A stretch of 64,000 nt of DNA, taken from assembly GCF_024399475.1 (NCBI RefSeq), contig NZ_CP101620.1:1283608-1347607 (forward strand). The letters are read 5' to 3'. The notes beneath the pieces were generated by a model. That model was not told the origin of the DNA. It saw only the letters and a list, made by a program, of their open reading frames with translations, and searched no databases. A program made the position numbers and the translations under genes. This document shows positions 39,489 through 48,476 of the stretch, in pieces. Numbering within the stretch: position 1 is the stretch's first letter; every line of letters starts with the position of its first letter. The stretch comes from Allocoprobacillus halotolerans. GTDB taxonomy: Bacteria > Bacillota_I > Bacilli_A > Erysipelotrichales > Coprobacillaceae.

Positions 39489-41552
39489 ATGGATAATCAA
39501 AAAATTGGTCAATATATTGCATATAAGCGTAAACAACAAGGAATGACTCAAAAACAATTGGCAGAAGCTTTACTTGTCACAAATAAAGCTGTGTCAAAAT
39601 GGGAAACGGGTACGAGTCTACCCGATGTTTCTTTATTAAAAGACTTGGCTCATATTTTAAATGTGACAGTTGATGAATTGTTGAATGGTGAAGATGCTTT
39701 AGAAAAAGAAAACAGTCCTAAATATCATTATCAGACAATTACGATGACAAAAGCTTTATATAAAGATTATTTTCAACAAATGTACTATGATCATTCATCT
39801 TTATTCGTTATTTCTATCATTGGAGGGTGTTTATGCATTTGTGGAGGCTTGGCTATCTATTTATTAAATCGTTATTTACAACATCATTTTGATGTTATTG
39901 GATTGTTTATGATGATGGTAGGAATGATTTGTTTAGTGAGTGTAAAAGGTAAACAGTTTTTACAGCTTCATTTCTATAAATCAAAAGATATACAATATCA
40001 GATGAATTCTCAAACTTTTGACTATATTCAAGATGGTCAAAAAATATCTTATTTTTATCAAGATATTCAAAATATATGGATATTTGAGACATTCTTTGTT
40101 TTTAATATTCAAAATAAAAAGTTCTATATGGATATAAAAGATTTAGATATGATTCAACAACATAGTTCACCAATAATCCATGAAAGAATCACTCAAAAAG
40201 AAAAAATAATTCTATGGGTCAAAACCGTCTCACTATTAATTTTTATTTTATTAGTGTGTCTAGAATTAGGTTATGTTGTCATTTTGAAAAGATTAGGATT
40301 TGAGTATTTCTTTGATGTGTTAGAATGGTATGTTATCGTAACAATGCTTATATCTTTATATATTTCTTTAACTTTTGGATTGAAACAGTGGACACGTCAA
40401 AATCTTAAGGTTGGTTGTTTGTCATTTGTTATTTTTTATATAGTATTGTGGCTTGTTGGTAATCAAATTTCTTCACAACAGACTTATTATTCTCTATCAC
40501 CTGATTTGTCAAGTCAGCTTGTTTTAAAACAAGATAAAACAACGGGACAAGTCAAAGATTTACATTATACTTTTTTATGTTTTGGAAAGGCTAATGGTAT
40601 TTATGATGCCAATGGGCAAAGTATTTCTACGCAATGGTTAAATGGTGATAATAATCTTGTTGTTTATTATGATCATGAAGGCAAACGACAAGTTCATGTC
40701 GCAACTTATGGTGATCGTGGTGATGGTATTTCTTATTATTATGTTGTATCAACACTTTCAGGAAATTGGATGACCCAAGATAATAAAGATAAAAACTATG
40801 CGGTCAGTGTAGAAAATGGAACAGTTGAGATTAATGATCAGGGAGAAACATCAACTTTTAATGTTTCACAAATTGAACAATTTGGTACAACAGCGTTGGC
40901 TTGTTATGATGATTATGGAAATCCATGTTATGTTATAGCAATGAATAAAGATTGTGAATTAAATGATGATGGATTAGTTAGTTCTGATGGTACAATCACT
41001 ATTATAAATTTAAATGATATGGTTCCAGTTGATTTGTTTTGTACAACTTATAAATCAGATCCTCTTGTTCAACAACAAATAGATGATGATATGGAAGAAA
41101 GAGCTAAGAGTCAAATCAACGATATGAAAAAAACATTGCTTCAAAATCCTACTTTAAAAAACTTTGAAAATTCACATGATCTCTTTAAAATAGAAACAAC
41201 ATCAGAAGATTTTTTTGAAATTGTAAGATTGGCTTATCAAATGGATATAGGAAGTCAATCAATGAGTGGGTATAAGTCAACAGACCAAATAAACAATATT
41301 GAAATAAAAGCGGGAACTCTCAATGATTTTTATGTTGAAGTCACAGCAGATACGTGGATGGAAAATGAAGCAACAGGCAAAATCAATGAAAATGGTCATA
41401 TTCCACGATATCGTATGATACAAGGGGAAGGATGTTATCTTGTGAGAAAAATGGAATATCGTGTACCTGGTGATGTCTATCTTGTACCACTTTCTTCACC
41501 TTTAGAAAAGGATGTATCCAATGATTTATCATATCGTTTTGAAAGAGGATGA
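39489..41552 (+). CDS. membrane-anchored XRE-family regulator with large C-terminal domain
   Basis: A 687-aa protein starting at ATG 39489 after GATGGGAGGAAAAAAT. Residues 1-65 are a Cro/CI helix-turn-helix (MTQKQLAEALLVTNKAVSKWE). Two membrane segments follow (about 100-150), a short soluble part, then three more hydrophobic segments (about 235-330). The last 340 residues are a soluble, acidic, probably extracytoplasmic domain without a family I recognise. The layout suggests a one-component membrane-bound transcription factor that senses outside signals. Confidence 0.75.
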   Translation: MDNQKIGQYIAYKRKQQGMTQKQLAEALLVTNKAVSKWETGTSLPDVSLLKDLAHILNVTVDELLNGEDALEKENSPKYHYQTITMTKALYKDYFQQMYYDHSSLFVISIIGGCLCICGGLAIYLLNRYLQHHFDVIGLFMMMVGMICLVSVKGKQFLQLHFYKSKDIQYQMNSQTFDYIQDGQKISYFYQDIQNIWIFETFFVFNIQNKKFYMDIKDLDMIQQHSSPIIHERITQKEKIILWVKTVSLLIFILLVCLELGYVVILKRLGFEYFFDVLEWYVIVTMLISLYISLTFGLKQWTRQNLKVGCLSFVIFYIVLWLVGNQISSQQTYYSLSPDLSSQLVLKQDKTTGQVKDLHYTFLCFGKANGIYDANGQSISTQWLNGDNNLVVYYDHEGKRQVHVATYGDRGDGISYYYVVSTLSGNWMTQDNKDKNYAVSVENGTVEINDQGETSTFNVSQIEQFGTTALACYDDYGNPCYVIAMNKDCELNDDGLVSSDGTITIINLNDMVPVDLFCTTYKSDPLVQQQIDDDMEERAKSQINDMKKTLLQNPTLKNFENSHDLFKIETTSEDFFEIVRLAYQMDIGSQSMSGYKSTDQINNIEIKAGTLNDFYVEVTADTWMENEATGKINENGHIPRYRMIQGEGCYLVRKMEYRVPGDVYLVPLSSPLEKDVSNDLSYRFERG

Positions 41553-41610
41553 GTTGTTATTGAACAACTCTCTTGATGTGATTTATAATAAGGATTAGGA
41601 GTGTGAATAT

Positions 41611-42737
41611 ATGGAAAAAAGAAAGTTTGAAAAATTAGGAATTGAATCTTCATTGTTGGGTTTTGGTTGCATGAGATTTCCATTAGATGAAAATGGCAAT
41701 ATTGAAGAAAAAGAAGCAGAAGCGATGTTAGATTTAGCGATTGCTAAGGGAGTCACTTATATTGATACAGCTTATCCTTATCATAATGGGGATAGTGAAC
41801 CTTTTGTAGGAAAGGTCTTAAAAAATATGATAGACAACAATACACTTTAGCAACCAAGTTACCTATCTGGAATGTTCATAGTCAACAAGAAGCAAGAGAG
41901 ATTTTTGAATCACAGCTACAAAGATTAGACGTTGATTATGTAGATTTTTATTTATTACATGCTTTAGATGATAAAAAATGGCAACAAGTTTTAGATTATC
42001 AGATTCTTGAATTATGTGAACAGTTAAAGCAAGAAGGAAAAATCAAATATTTAGGTTTTAGTTTTCATGATGAATATCCTGTTTTTGAAAAAATATTGAA
42101 AACACATGATTGGGATTTTTGTCAATTACAGCTAAACTATATGGATATGGAAATACAGGCAGGACAAAAAGGGGTTGATTTAGCCAATCAATTAGGTGTG
42201 CCATTAGTTGTCATGGAACCTATTAAAGGAGGAAGTTTAGCCTCTTTGCCAGCCGATGTGACAAAAATCTTTACGGATTATAATTCTCAACGCACATTGG
42301 CATCATGGGCTTTACGATATGTAGGAACATTACCAGGTGTTAAAGTGATTTTAAGTGGAATGTCCACTTTGCAACAAGTTGAAGATAATTTAGAAACATT
42401 TATCAATTATCAAGATTTAAATGATGATGAACTTACGATTGTCAGCCAAGTTGAAAAGACATTACATGCCAGAACAAAAAATGGTTGTACGGGTTGTGGT
42501 TATTGTATGCCATGTCCTTTTGGGGTGAATATTCCAACAAATTTTAGATATTGGAATCATTGTTTTGTCTATGATGATCCAAAATCTTTTCAAGAAAAGT
42601 ATCAACAAATGGATGAAAAAGCCAAAGCATCTCATTGTCAACAATGTGGAGCATGTGAAAGAATGTGTCCACAACAATTACCAATTCGTGAGGATTTAAA
42701 AAGAGTTGTAGAAGATATCAAAAAATTAGGAAGTTAA
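41611..42737 (+). CDS. aldo/keto reductase with C-terminal 2x[4Fe-4S] domain (frameshifted)
   Basis: An NADPH-dependent aldo/keto reductase: GFGCMRFPLDENGN, YIDTAYPYHNGDSE with the catalytic Tyr, and DYVDFYLLHALDD. Near 41824 an A6 run should be A7 (VLKKYDRQQYTLATKLP restored). The C-terminus adds two cysteine clusters, CTGCGYCMPCPFG and CQQCGACERMCPQ, as in a widespread anaerobe subgroup. Repaired length is about 375 aa. Starts after TTAGGAGTGTGAATAT. Confidence 0.9.
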
Positions 42738-42755
42738 AGACTTCCTTTTCTTTTT
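42728..42755 (+). terminator. terminator after aldo/keto reductase
   Basis: Stem AGGAAGT (42728-42734) / ACTTCCT (42740-42746), loop TAAAG, then TTTCTTTTTC. Confidence 0.85.
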
Positions 42756-42825
42756 CAAATGAGTCACAATGCTTTTTTTCATTGACTGAAGATGATAAAA
42801 TAGAAAGCAAGAAAGGTTGGATATT

Positions 42826-44130
42826 ATGAAGAATAAAAAATGGATGATGATTGTCTTATCAGTAATTGTTGTGATTGGAGGATGTATTGGTGGTTATATC
42901 TGGTATCAAAATGATCAAAAACAAAAGATTTTAGATTCCATTCAATTGACATTTACTGATCAAACAGTGATTGAATATGGAAGTGAGTGTCATGGAGAAG
43001 ATTTAGTTGATAAACAAAGTGGAGAGTTAATGGCACCTACTATTGATACAATGAAAATAGGGAAACAGACTTTGGAGTATAAACTTTCTAAAGGTGAGTT
43101 AAGTAAGACTTTTACTCATGAAATAGAAATCAAAGATACCCAATTACCTGAAATCAAGTTATCCAAAGAATCAGTAAGCTTGGCATATGGGGATACATTT
43201 GAGATGAAAAAATATGTTGAGTCAGTCAAAGATAAAGTTGATGGTGATTTAACATATGTGAGCTATGATAAGGTAACAGATGACCAAACAGGTTATTATA
43301 CATATCAAAATAAAGTGAATACGAAAAAAGCGGGAATATATCAAGTTGTTGTAAAAGCTGTGGATAAAAATCAAAATAAAAGTGAAAAAACTTTAAAGGT
43401 TACAGTCAAAGAAAAACCAAAAGAAGAAGTCACATCAAATCATCAAACATCATCAACGGCTTCTTCATCTTCGACTTCGTCATCGACAACACAATATGTG
43501 GCTTCGCCTAATAATCGTGTGATTGTGATTGATCCAGGACATCAAGGCAAAGGCAATAGTTCTTTAGAACCAATAGGACCAGGTGCTTCTACGAAAAAAG
43601 CTAAAGTAGCTGGAGGAGCAACCGGTACTTCAACAAAGATTCCTGAATCCAAAACAACATTAGAAATTGGTTTGAGATTAAAAAGTGAATTACAAGCACG
43701 AGGATATACAGTGATTATGACAAGAACAAGCCAAAGTGTGAATATTTCTAACAAGGAACGTGCCATGATTGGCAACAACAACAATGCGGCTGCAGTGATT
43801 CATTTACATTGTGATGGAGCGGGATCAAGTGCGAGAGGGGCACATACAATTGCTCCTGCAAAAAACAATCCTTATTGTCCATCTATTTATAGTGCCTCTT
43901 CAAAACTTGCAAAAAATGTCATTAACTCTTATTGTGCAAAAACAGGTTTAAAAAATAGAGGGGTATCTTATCGTAATGATTTATCTGGTATTAACTGGAG
44001 TGAAGTACCATCTATTTATATTGAAATGGGATTTATTACAAATCCTACCGAAGATAAATTATTAAATGATGATGCTTTTCAAACAAAATGTGCTCAAGGC
44101 ATTGCAGATGGAATAGATGCTTATTTTTAA
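42826..44130 (+). CDS. N-acetylmuramoyl-L-alanine amidase (Amidase_3) with N-terminal anchor
   Basis: A 434-aa exported cell-wall hydrolase. A membrane anchor (about 5-27, WMMIVLSVIVVIGGCIGGYIW abbreviated) precedes an Ig-like/DUF5011-type domain (about 40-200), a Ser/Thr-rich linker (SSTASSSSTSSSTT) and the amidase domain: VIVIDPGHQGK (Zn His), ETALxxG-equivalent SKTTLEIGLRL, AAVIHLHCDG and YIEMGFITNP (catalytic Glu). It cuts the glycan-peptide amide bond of peptidoglycan. ATG 42826 is preferred over TTG 42817 by RBS spacing. Confidence 0.9.
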   Translation: MKNKKWMMIVLSVIVVIGGCIGGYIWYQNDQKQKILDSIQLTFTDQTVIEYGSECHGEDLVDKQSGELMAPTIDTMKIGKQTLEYKLSKGELSKTFTHEIEIKDTQLPEIKLSKESVSLAYGDTFEMKKYVESVKDKVDGDLTYVSYDKVTDDQTGYYTYQNKVNTKKAGIYQVVVKAVDKNQNKSEKTLKVTVKEKPKEEVTSNHQTSSTASSSSTSSSTTQYVASPNNRVIVIDPGHQGKGNSSLEPIGPGASTKKAKVAGGATGTSTKIPESKTTLEIGLRLKSELQARGYTVIMTRTSQSVNISNKERAMIGNNNNAAAVIHLHCDGAGSSARGAHTIAPAKNNPYCPSIYSASSKLAKNVINSYCAKTGLKNRGVSYRNDLSGINWSEVPSIYIEMGFITNPTEDKLLNDDAFQTKCAQGIADGIDAYF

Positions 44131-44139
44131 GGGGTGAAG

Positions 44140-44580
44140 ATGATACGTTATCGTTCTCAAATTGGTGTTTTATGGATGATAGTTATAGGTGTTATGATTT
44201 ATACAAACATAATTCTCATTAAACCATTAATAGAAGATTTTTCTTGGTTAGGATTTTCGATTGTATTGATAATTTTAGGTATTGTTGATGTGATTATGAT
44301 AAGTATGACTGTTCAGACATATTATGAGTTTCATGATGATTATTTATGTGTTCAATGTGGATTCTTCTGTCATGAAGAAATTCCTTATCAAGATGTCCGT
44401 TCTTTTAAAGAAACACATAATCCATTATCATCAATGGGGTTATCATTAGATCGCATAGATATTATTTATAAAGCCCAAAAAGGTAGAAATGGAAATAGTG
44501 AAGTTTTGATTTCTCCTGTTAAAAAACAGGAATTTATCAAAGAACTGGAAAAGCGTACCAAAATATTTATCACAAAGTAG
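44140..44580 (+). CDS. membrane protein with PH-like domain
   Basis: A 146-aa protein with two N-terminal membrane helices (VLWMMIVIGVMIYTNIILI; WLGFSIVLIILGIVDVIMI) followed by a soluble domain resembling bacterial PH/YdbS-like folds (EFHDDYLCVQCGFFCHEEIPY). ATG 44140 follows TTAAGGGGTGAAG and lies 9 bases after the amidase stop, so the two are probably co-transcribed. Function unknown. Confidence 0.6.
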   Translation: MIRYRSQIGVLWMIVIGVMIYTNIILIKPLIEDFSWLGFSIVLIILGIVDVIMISMTVQTYYEFHDDYLCVQCGFFCHEEIPYQDVRSFKETHNPLSSMGLSLDRIDIIYKAQKGRNGNSEVLISPVKKQEFIKELEKRTKIFITK

Positions 44581-44603
44581 TCTGTCAAAGACTGCTTTTT
44601 GTT
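44574..44603 (+). terminator. intrinsic terminator
   Basis: Stem AAAGTAGTCT (44574-44583) / AGACTGCTTT (44589-44598) with one T-G pair, loop GTCAA, then TTT. Confidence 0.85.
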
Positions 44604-44712
44604 TGTTGATAACGATAAAAAAGTTGTAAAATAAGAAAAACTTTGTAGACATTTATAGTGAAATTGATTAGAATAGGTGTGTAAATTGATTGATAAAGGA
44701 GATAGAAACGAT

Positions 44713-46122
44713 ATGAGTGGTTTTTTTGGGGTAGCATCACAAAATGATTGTGTTATGGATTTGTTTTTGGAGTTGATTATCATTCGCATTTAGGAACAAG
44801 AAGGGGTGGAATGGCTGTTTACGGAAAAGAAGGTTTCCAACGTTCTATTCATAATATTGAAAATTCACCTTTTAGAACAAAGTTTGATAAAGATGTTGAA
44901 GAATTTGCAGGTAATATTGGGATTGGATGTATTTCTGATAGTGAAGCCCAACCATTATTGGTCAATTCGCATTTAGGGTCTTTTGCGATTACAACAGTGG
45001 GAAGAATTAACAACTTAGATGAATTAAGAACATTATGTTTTGAACAGGGCAAAACGCATTTCTTAGAAATGAGTGGTGGAGAAATCAATCCTACAGAAAT
45101 GGTTGCGGCATTAATTAATCAAAAGAATCTATTGTTGAAGGGATTCAACATGCACAAAAGTTAGTGAAAGGTTCTATGAGTATTTTAGTGATGACAAGTG
45201 AAGGAATCTATTGTGCAAGAGATAAATTAGGAAGAACACCTGTTATTATTGGTCGTAAGGATGATGCATATTGTGTGACTTTTGAAAGTTCGGCTTTCTT
45301 AAATTTAGGATATCATCATTATAAAGACTTAGGTTCTGGAGAAATTGGATTTATTTATCCTCATGGCTTTACTCAAAAGTAAAACCAAATGATCAAATGA
45401 AGATTTGTTCATTCTTATGGGTTTATTATGGTTATCCAACATCAACATATGAAGGTGTGAATGTCGAAAAGATGCGTTATGACTGTGGTAGTATGCTAGC
45501 AAAACGTGATCAAAGAACAGTGAATCCAGATAGTGTGGCTGGTGTTCCTGATTCAGGACTTGCCCATGCGATTGGATATGCGAATGAATCTGGTATCCCA
45601 TTTGCAAGACCATTCATTAAATATACACCAACTTGGCCTCGTTCATTTATGCCACAAAGTCAAGGTCAAAGAAATTTAATTGCGAAAATGAAATTAATTC
45701 CTGTGAAAGAATTAATTAAAAATAAAAGCCTGTTATTAATTGATGACTCTATTGTAAGAGGAACACAATTAAGAGAAACAACAGAATTTTTATATCAATC
45801 AGGAGCTAAAGAAGTTCATGTAAGACCAGCATGTCCACCTATTTTATATGGATGTAAGTATTTGAATTTCTCACGTTCTAATTCAGAATTAGATTTAATC
45901 ACAAGACGTGTCATTAAAGATTTAGAACAAGGTGAAGTGACTGATGAAGTATTGGCAGAATATGCAAATCCTGATAGTGAAAAATATCAAGCAATGTTAG
46001 ATGAAATCTGTAAGAGATTAAAATTTACTTCTTTAAGATACCATCGTTTAGATGATTTGATTGAATCTATTGGTATTGAACCATGTCATTTATGTACATA
46101 TTGTTGGGATGGTAAAGAATAG
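44713..46122 (+). CDS. purF: amidophosphoribosyltransferase-like PurF (three frameshifts)
   Basis: The reading frame is broken three times, near 44768 (T5 for T6), 45125 (A4 for A5) and 45377 (A4 for A5). Repaired, it is a PurF-type protein of about 470 aa: an N-terminal Ntn-like glutaminase fold (DYHSHLGTRRGGMAVYG), the PRPP-binding loop LLIDDSIVRGTQLRET and Fe-S type cysteines (CHLCTYCWDG). PurF starts purine synthesis from PRPP. The N-terminus reads MSGFFGVAS, so the catalytic N-terminal cysteine of the glutaminase site is missing and the protein may use ammonia or have another role. Confidence 0.85.
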
Positions 46123-46130
46123 AGTAAAGG

Positions 46131-46157
46131 CAGGACGTATAATGCGTTCTGTTTTTT
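46131..46157 (+). terminator. intrinsic terminator after purF
   Basis: Stem CAGGACG (46131-46137) / CGTTCTG (46145-46151), 7-nt loop, then T6. Confidence 0.85.
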
Positions 46158-46214
46158 ATTTCCTATTGTTTTTCAAGAAGTGTTCATGTACAATAAAACA
46201 ACGAGGAGAGAAGC

Positions 46215-47050
46215 ATGGATAGAGTAAAACAAATAGAACAAAGTATTATTAAAAAATATCGTAAACCAATATGGCGAAAGTTTGTCAAAGCAATTCAAAC
46301 ATACGATTTGATACAACCTGATGATAAAATTGCAGTCTGTATATCTGGTGGAAAAGATTCAATGTTGATGGCTAAATTATTACAGGAAATTAAGCGTCAT
46401 GGACAATTTGATTTTGGATTGGTGTTTTTATCGATGGATCCTGGATATAATGAAAAAAATCGTAGGAAAATTGAAGAAAATGCAAAAATAATGGGGATAC
46501 CCGTACAATTTTTGAATCAGATATTTTTAAAGTTGTAACAAATATTGAAAAATCACCATGTTATTTATGTGCAAGGATGCGTCGTGGTTTTTTATATGCG
46601 AAGGCGAAAGAAATTGGATGTAATAAGATTGCTTTAGGACATCACTATGATGATGTGATTGAAACAATTTTGATGGGTATGTTTTATGGTTCACAAATTC
46701 AAACGATGATGCCTAAACTTCATAGTACTAATTTTGAAGGAATGGAATTAATTAGGCCGATGTATTTGATTGAAGAAAAAGATATTATTCATTGGTGTCA
46801 ATATAATGATTTATCATTTATTCAATGTGCTTGTCGTTTTACAGAAGAAATGGAGGAACTAGGAGAAGTCCATCATACTTCTAAACGAGAAGAAATGAAG
46901 AACTTATTAAAATATTTAGAAACAATGAATCCTAATGTGAAAAAGAATGTTTTTAAAAGTGTAGAAAATGTCAATTTGGCAACCATTATTTCATATAGTG
47001 ATGAAACAGGTAAACATCATTTTTTAGATGATTACAATAAAGGAGAATAA
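46215..47050 (+). CDS. ttcA: TtcA-like tRNA 2-thiocytidine synthetase (frameshifted)
   Basis: A PP-loop ATPase of the TtcA family. Seen: VCISGGKDSMLMAK (PP-loop), CYLCARMRRGFLYAKAKEIG (CxxC cluster ligand), and LGHHYDDVIETILMG. A T5 run near 46510 should be T6, restoring PVQFFESDIFKVV. Repaired length is about 278 aa. Start after ACGAGGAGAGAAGC. TtcA thiolates C32 of certain tRNAs using a 4Fe-4S cluster; Firmicute relatives may modify another base. Confidence 0.85.
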
Positions 47051-47051
47051 A

Positions 47052-47744
47052 ATGTTTTCAAGATTTGAATTATTAGTAGGTCATGATTGTATGGATAGAC
47101 TGAGTCAAGCCCATGTGATTGTTTTTGGAGTAGGTGGCGTTGGTGGATATGTCGTAGAAGCATTGGTAAGAAGTGGAATTGGACATATTACCATTGTTGA
47201 TAATGATACAGTTTCACTGTCTAATTTAAATCGTCAGATTATTGCTACACAAGAGACTATTGGTAAAAAGAAAGTCGAAGTGATGAAAGAAAGAATTTTA
47301 TCTATCAATCCCGATTGTGATGTTCATACTTTAGAGATGTTCTATTTACCAGAAAATGCAGATAGAATTGATTTAACACAATATGATTATGTTGTAGATG
47401 CCATTGATACCATCACATCAAAGATTGAACTAGCAATGCGTTGTGATCAAAAGATTCCTTTAATGAGTTCAATGGGAACAGGCAATAAAATGAATCCTGC
47501 TTTACTAGAAGTCAGTGACCTTTATAAAACTTCTGTCTGCCCACTTGCCAAAGTCATGCGTAGGGAATTAAAGAAAAGACAAATCAAACATTTAAAAGTT
47601 GTATATTCTAAAGAAGTTCCTATAAAACCTCAAAAATCAAATGAACAAACCAATAAAAGAACTGTACCTGGAAGTACTTCTTTTGTACCTTCTAGTGCAG
47701 GATTATTAATAGCGAGTGAAGTTGTGAAAGATTTGTTGAAATAA
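47052..47744 (+). CDS. tcdA: tRNA threonylcarbamoyladenosine dehydratase TcdA (ThiF/MoeB family)
   Basis: A 230-aa E1-like adenylating enzyme: FGVGGVGGYVVEALVRSG (ATP site), DNDTVSLSNLNRQ and DAIDTITSK. The TcdA subgroup converts t6A37 in tRNA to its cyclic form. ATG 47052 has AAAGGAGAATAAA upstream and follows ttcA by one base, making a small tRNA-modification operon. Confidence 0.9.
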   Translation: MFSRFELLVGHDCMDRLSQAHVIVFGVGGVGGYVVEALVRSGIGHITIVDNDTVSLSNLNRQIIATQETIGKKKVEVMKERILSINPDCDVHTLEMFYLPENADRIDLTQYDYVVDAIDTITSKIELAMRCDQKIPLMSSMGTGNKMNPALLEVSDLYKTSVCPLAKVMRRELKKRQIKHLKVVYSKEVPIKPQKSNEQTNKRTVPGSTSFVPSSAGLLIASEVVKDLLK

Positions 47745-47758
47745 ACAAATCTTTTTTT
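47727..47758 (+). terminator. intrinsic terminator after tcdA
   Basis: Stem AAAGATTTGTT (47727-47737) / AACAAATCTTT (47744-47754), loop GAAATA, then TTTT. Confidence 0.88.
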
Positions 47759-47802
47759 CACATTTGTTAGAAATAGGCATATGTTAAATTGAGGTGTAAA
47801 AC

Positions 47803-48216
47803 ATGCGAGATCAGCTTCAATCTTATATTTATACAGAAAAATTTTTGGCTCAACTCTATCGTCGTGCAGCCGCTTTAGCTTCATCACAGGATGAAACAGA
47901 GGCATTATTGAGATTTGCTCAAAATGCTGAACAAAATGCTGTTTTTTTAAATCATTTTTATAAACTAGAATATGGTATTAATTTTGATCCAATGGTTCCG
48001 GATGTGAATTTACAGGGTGGATACCGAGCTGTATTAAATGAAATTTTAAAATTAGAAATTAGTTCATTCTTACAATATCGTACCAACACTTATAATCAAG
48101 GAAATACTGATTTTAGAGAAACAATGAGAGCTATTTCTGATACAAAGTTAGGACATATTTTAACGACTCTAGCCATTATTACAAATTTAAATACGCCACC
48201 ACAGACAACAGAATAA
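47803..48216 (+). CDS. ferritin-like helical protein
   Basis: A 137-aa, mostly helical protein with regularly placed acidic/histidine residues (TEKFLAQLYRRAAALA, AEQNAVFLNHFYKLEYG, EISSFLQYRTNTYNQ) that resemble a ferritin-like or spore-coat CotF-like four-helix bundle. The classic ExxH pairs are not clear. It stands alone between terminators. Family assignment is tentative. Confidence 0.5.
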   Translation: MRDQLQSYIYTEKFLAQLYRRAAALASSQDETEALLRFAQNAEQNAVFLNHFYKLEYGINFDPMVPDVNLQGGYRAVLNEILKLEISSFLQYRTNTYNQGNTDFRETMRAISDTKLGHILTTLAIITNLNTPPQTTE

Positions 48217-48230
48217 AACAGTTTTATATG

Positions 48231-48275
48231 AAAATGAACTTCTTTCTTATGTTAAAGAGGTTCATTTTAACATTG
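48231..48275 (+). terminator. intrinsic terminator
   Basis: A 15-bp stem (48231-48245 with 48254-48268; one G-T pair), loop CTTATGTT. It ends the ferritin-like gene; the T run is in the 3' arm. Confidence 0.75.
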
Positions 48276-48389
48276 ACTTTTATATTTTAACTTTATAAAT
48301 GTTAAAATATAAATAGGAAAGTTAAATAAAGTCAACTATGTGATTATATAAGAGTTATTATCCAAGTAAAGATGTATAACTCTTTTTTA
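48273..48389 (+). ncRNA. candidate small RNA or operator array upstream of the PBP gene
   Basis: A 260-base gene-free stretch holds a perfect 13-bp inverted repeat (48279-48291 with 48301-48313), an overlapping pair TTGACTTT (48273-48280) / AAAGTCAA (48328-48335), and then a terminator AGAGTTAT (48351-48358) / ATAACTCT (48376-48383) with T6. A TTGACT / TATAAA pair (48273, 48294; 15-base spacer) could start a short RNA. Four TTTAAC/GTTAAA hexamers are spaced about 20 bases apart. Confidence 0.4.
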
Positions 48390-48476
48390 TTCTCTTAAAA
48401 AGCGACAAAGTCTATTATGTAAATATTCCTTTTATTTTTTAAAAGTGCTATACTAAACATACGAGGAGGAAAAATA

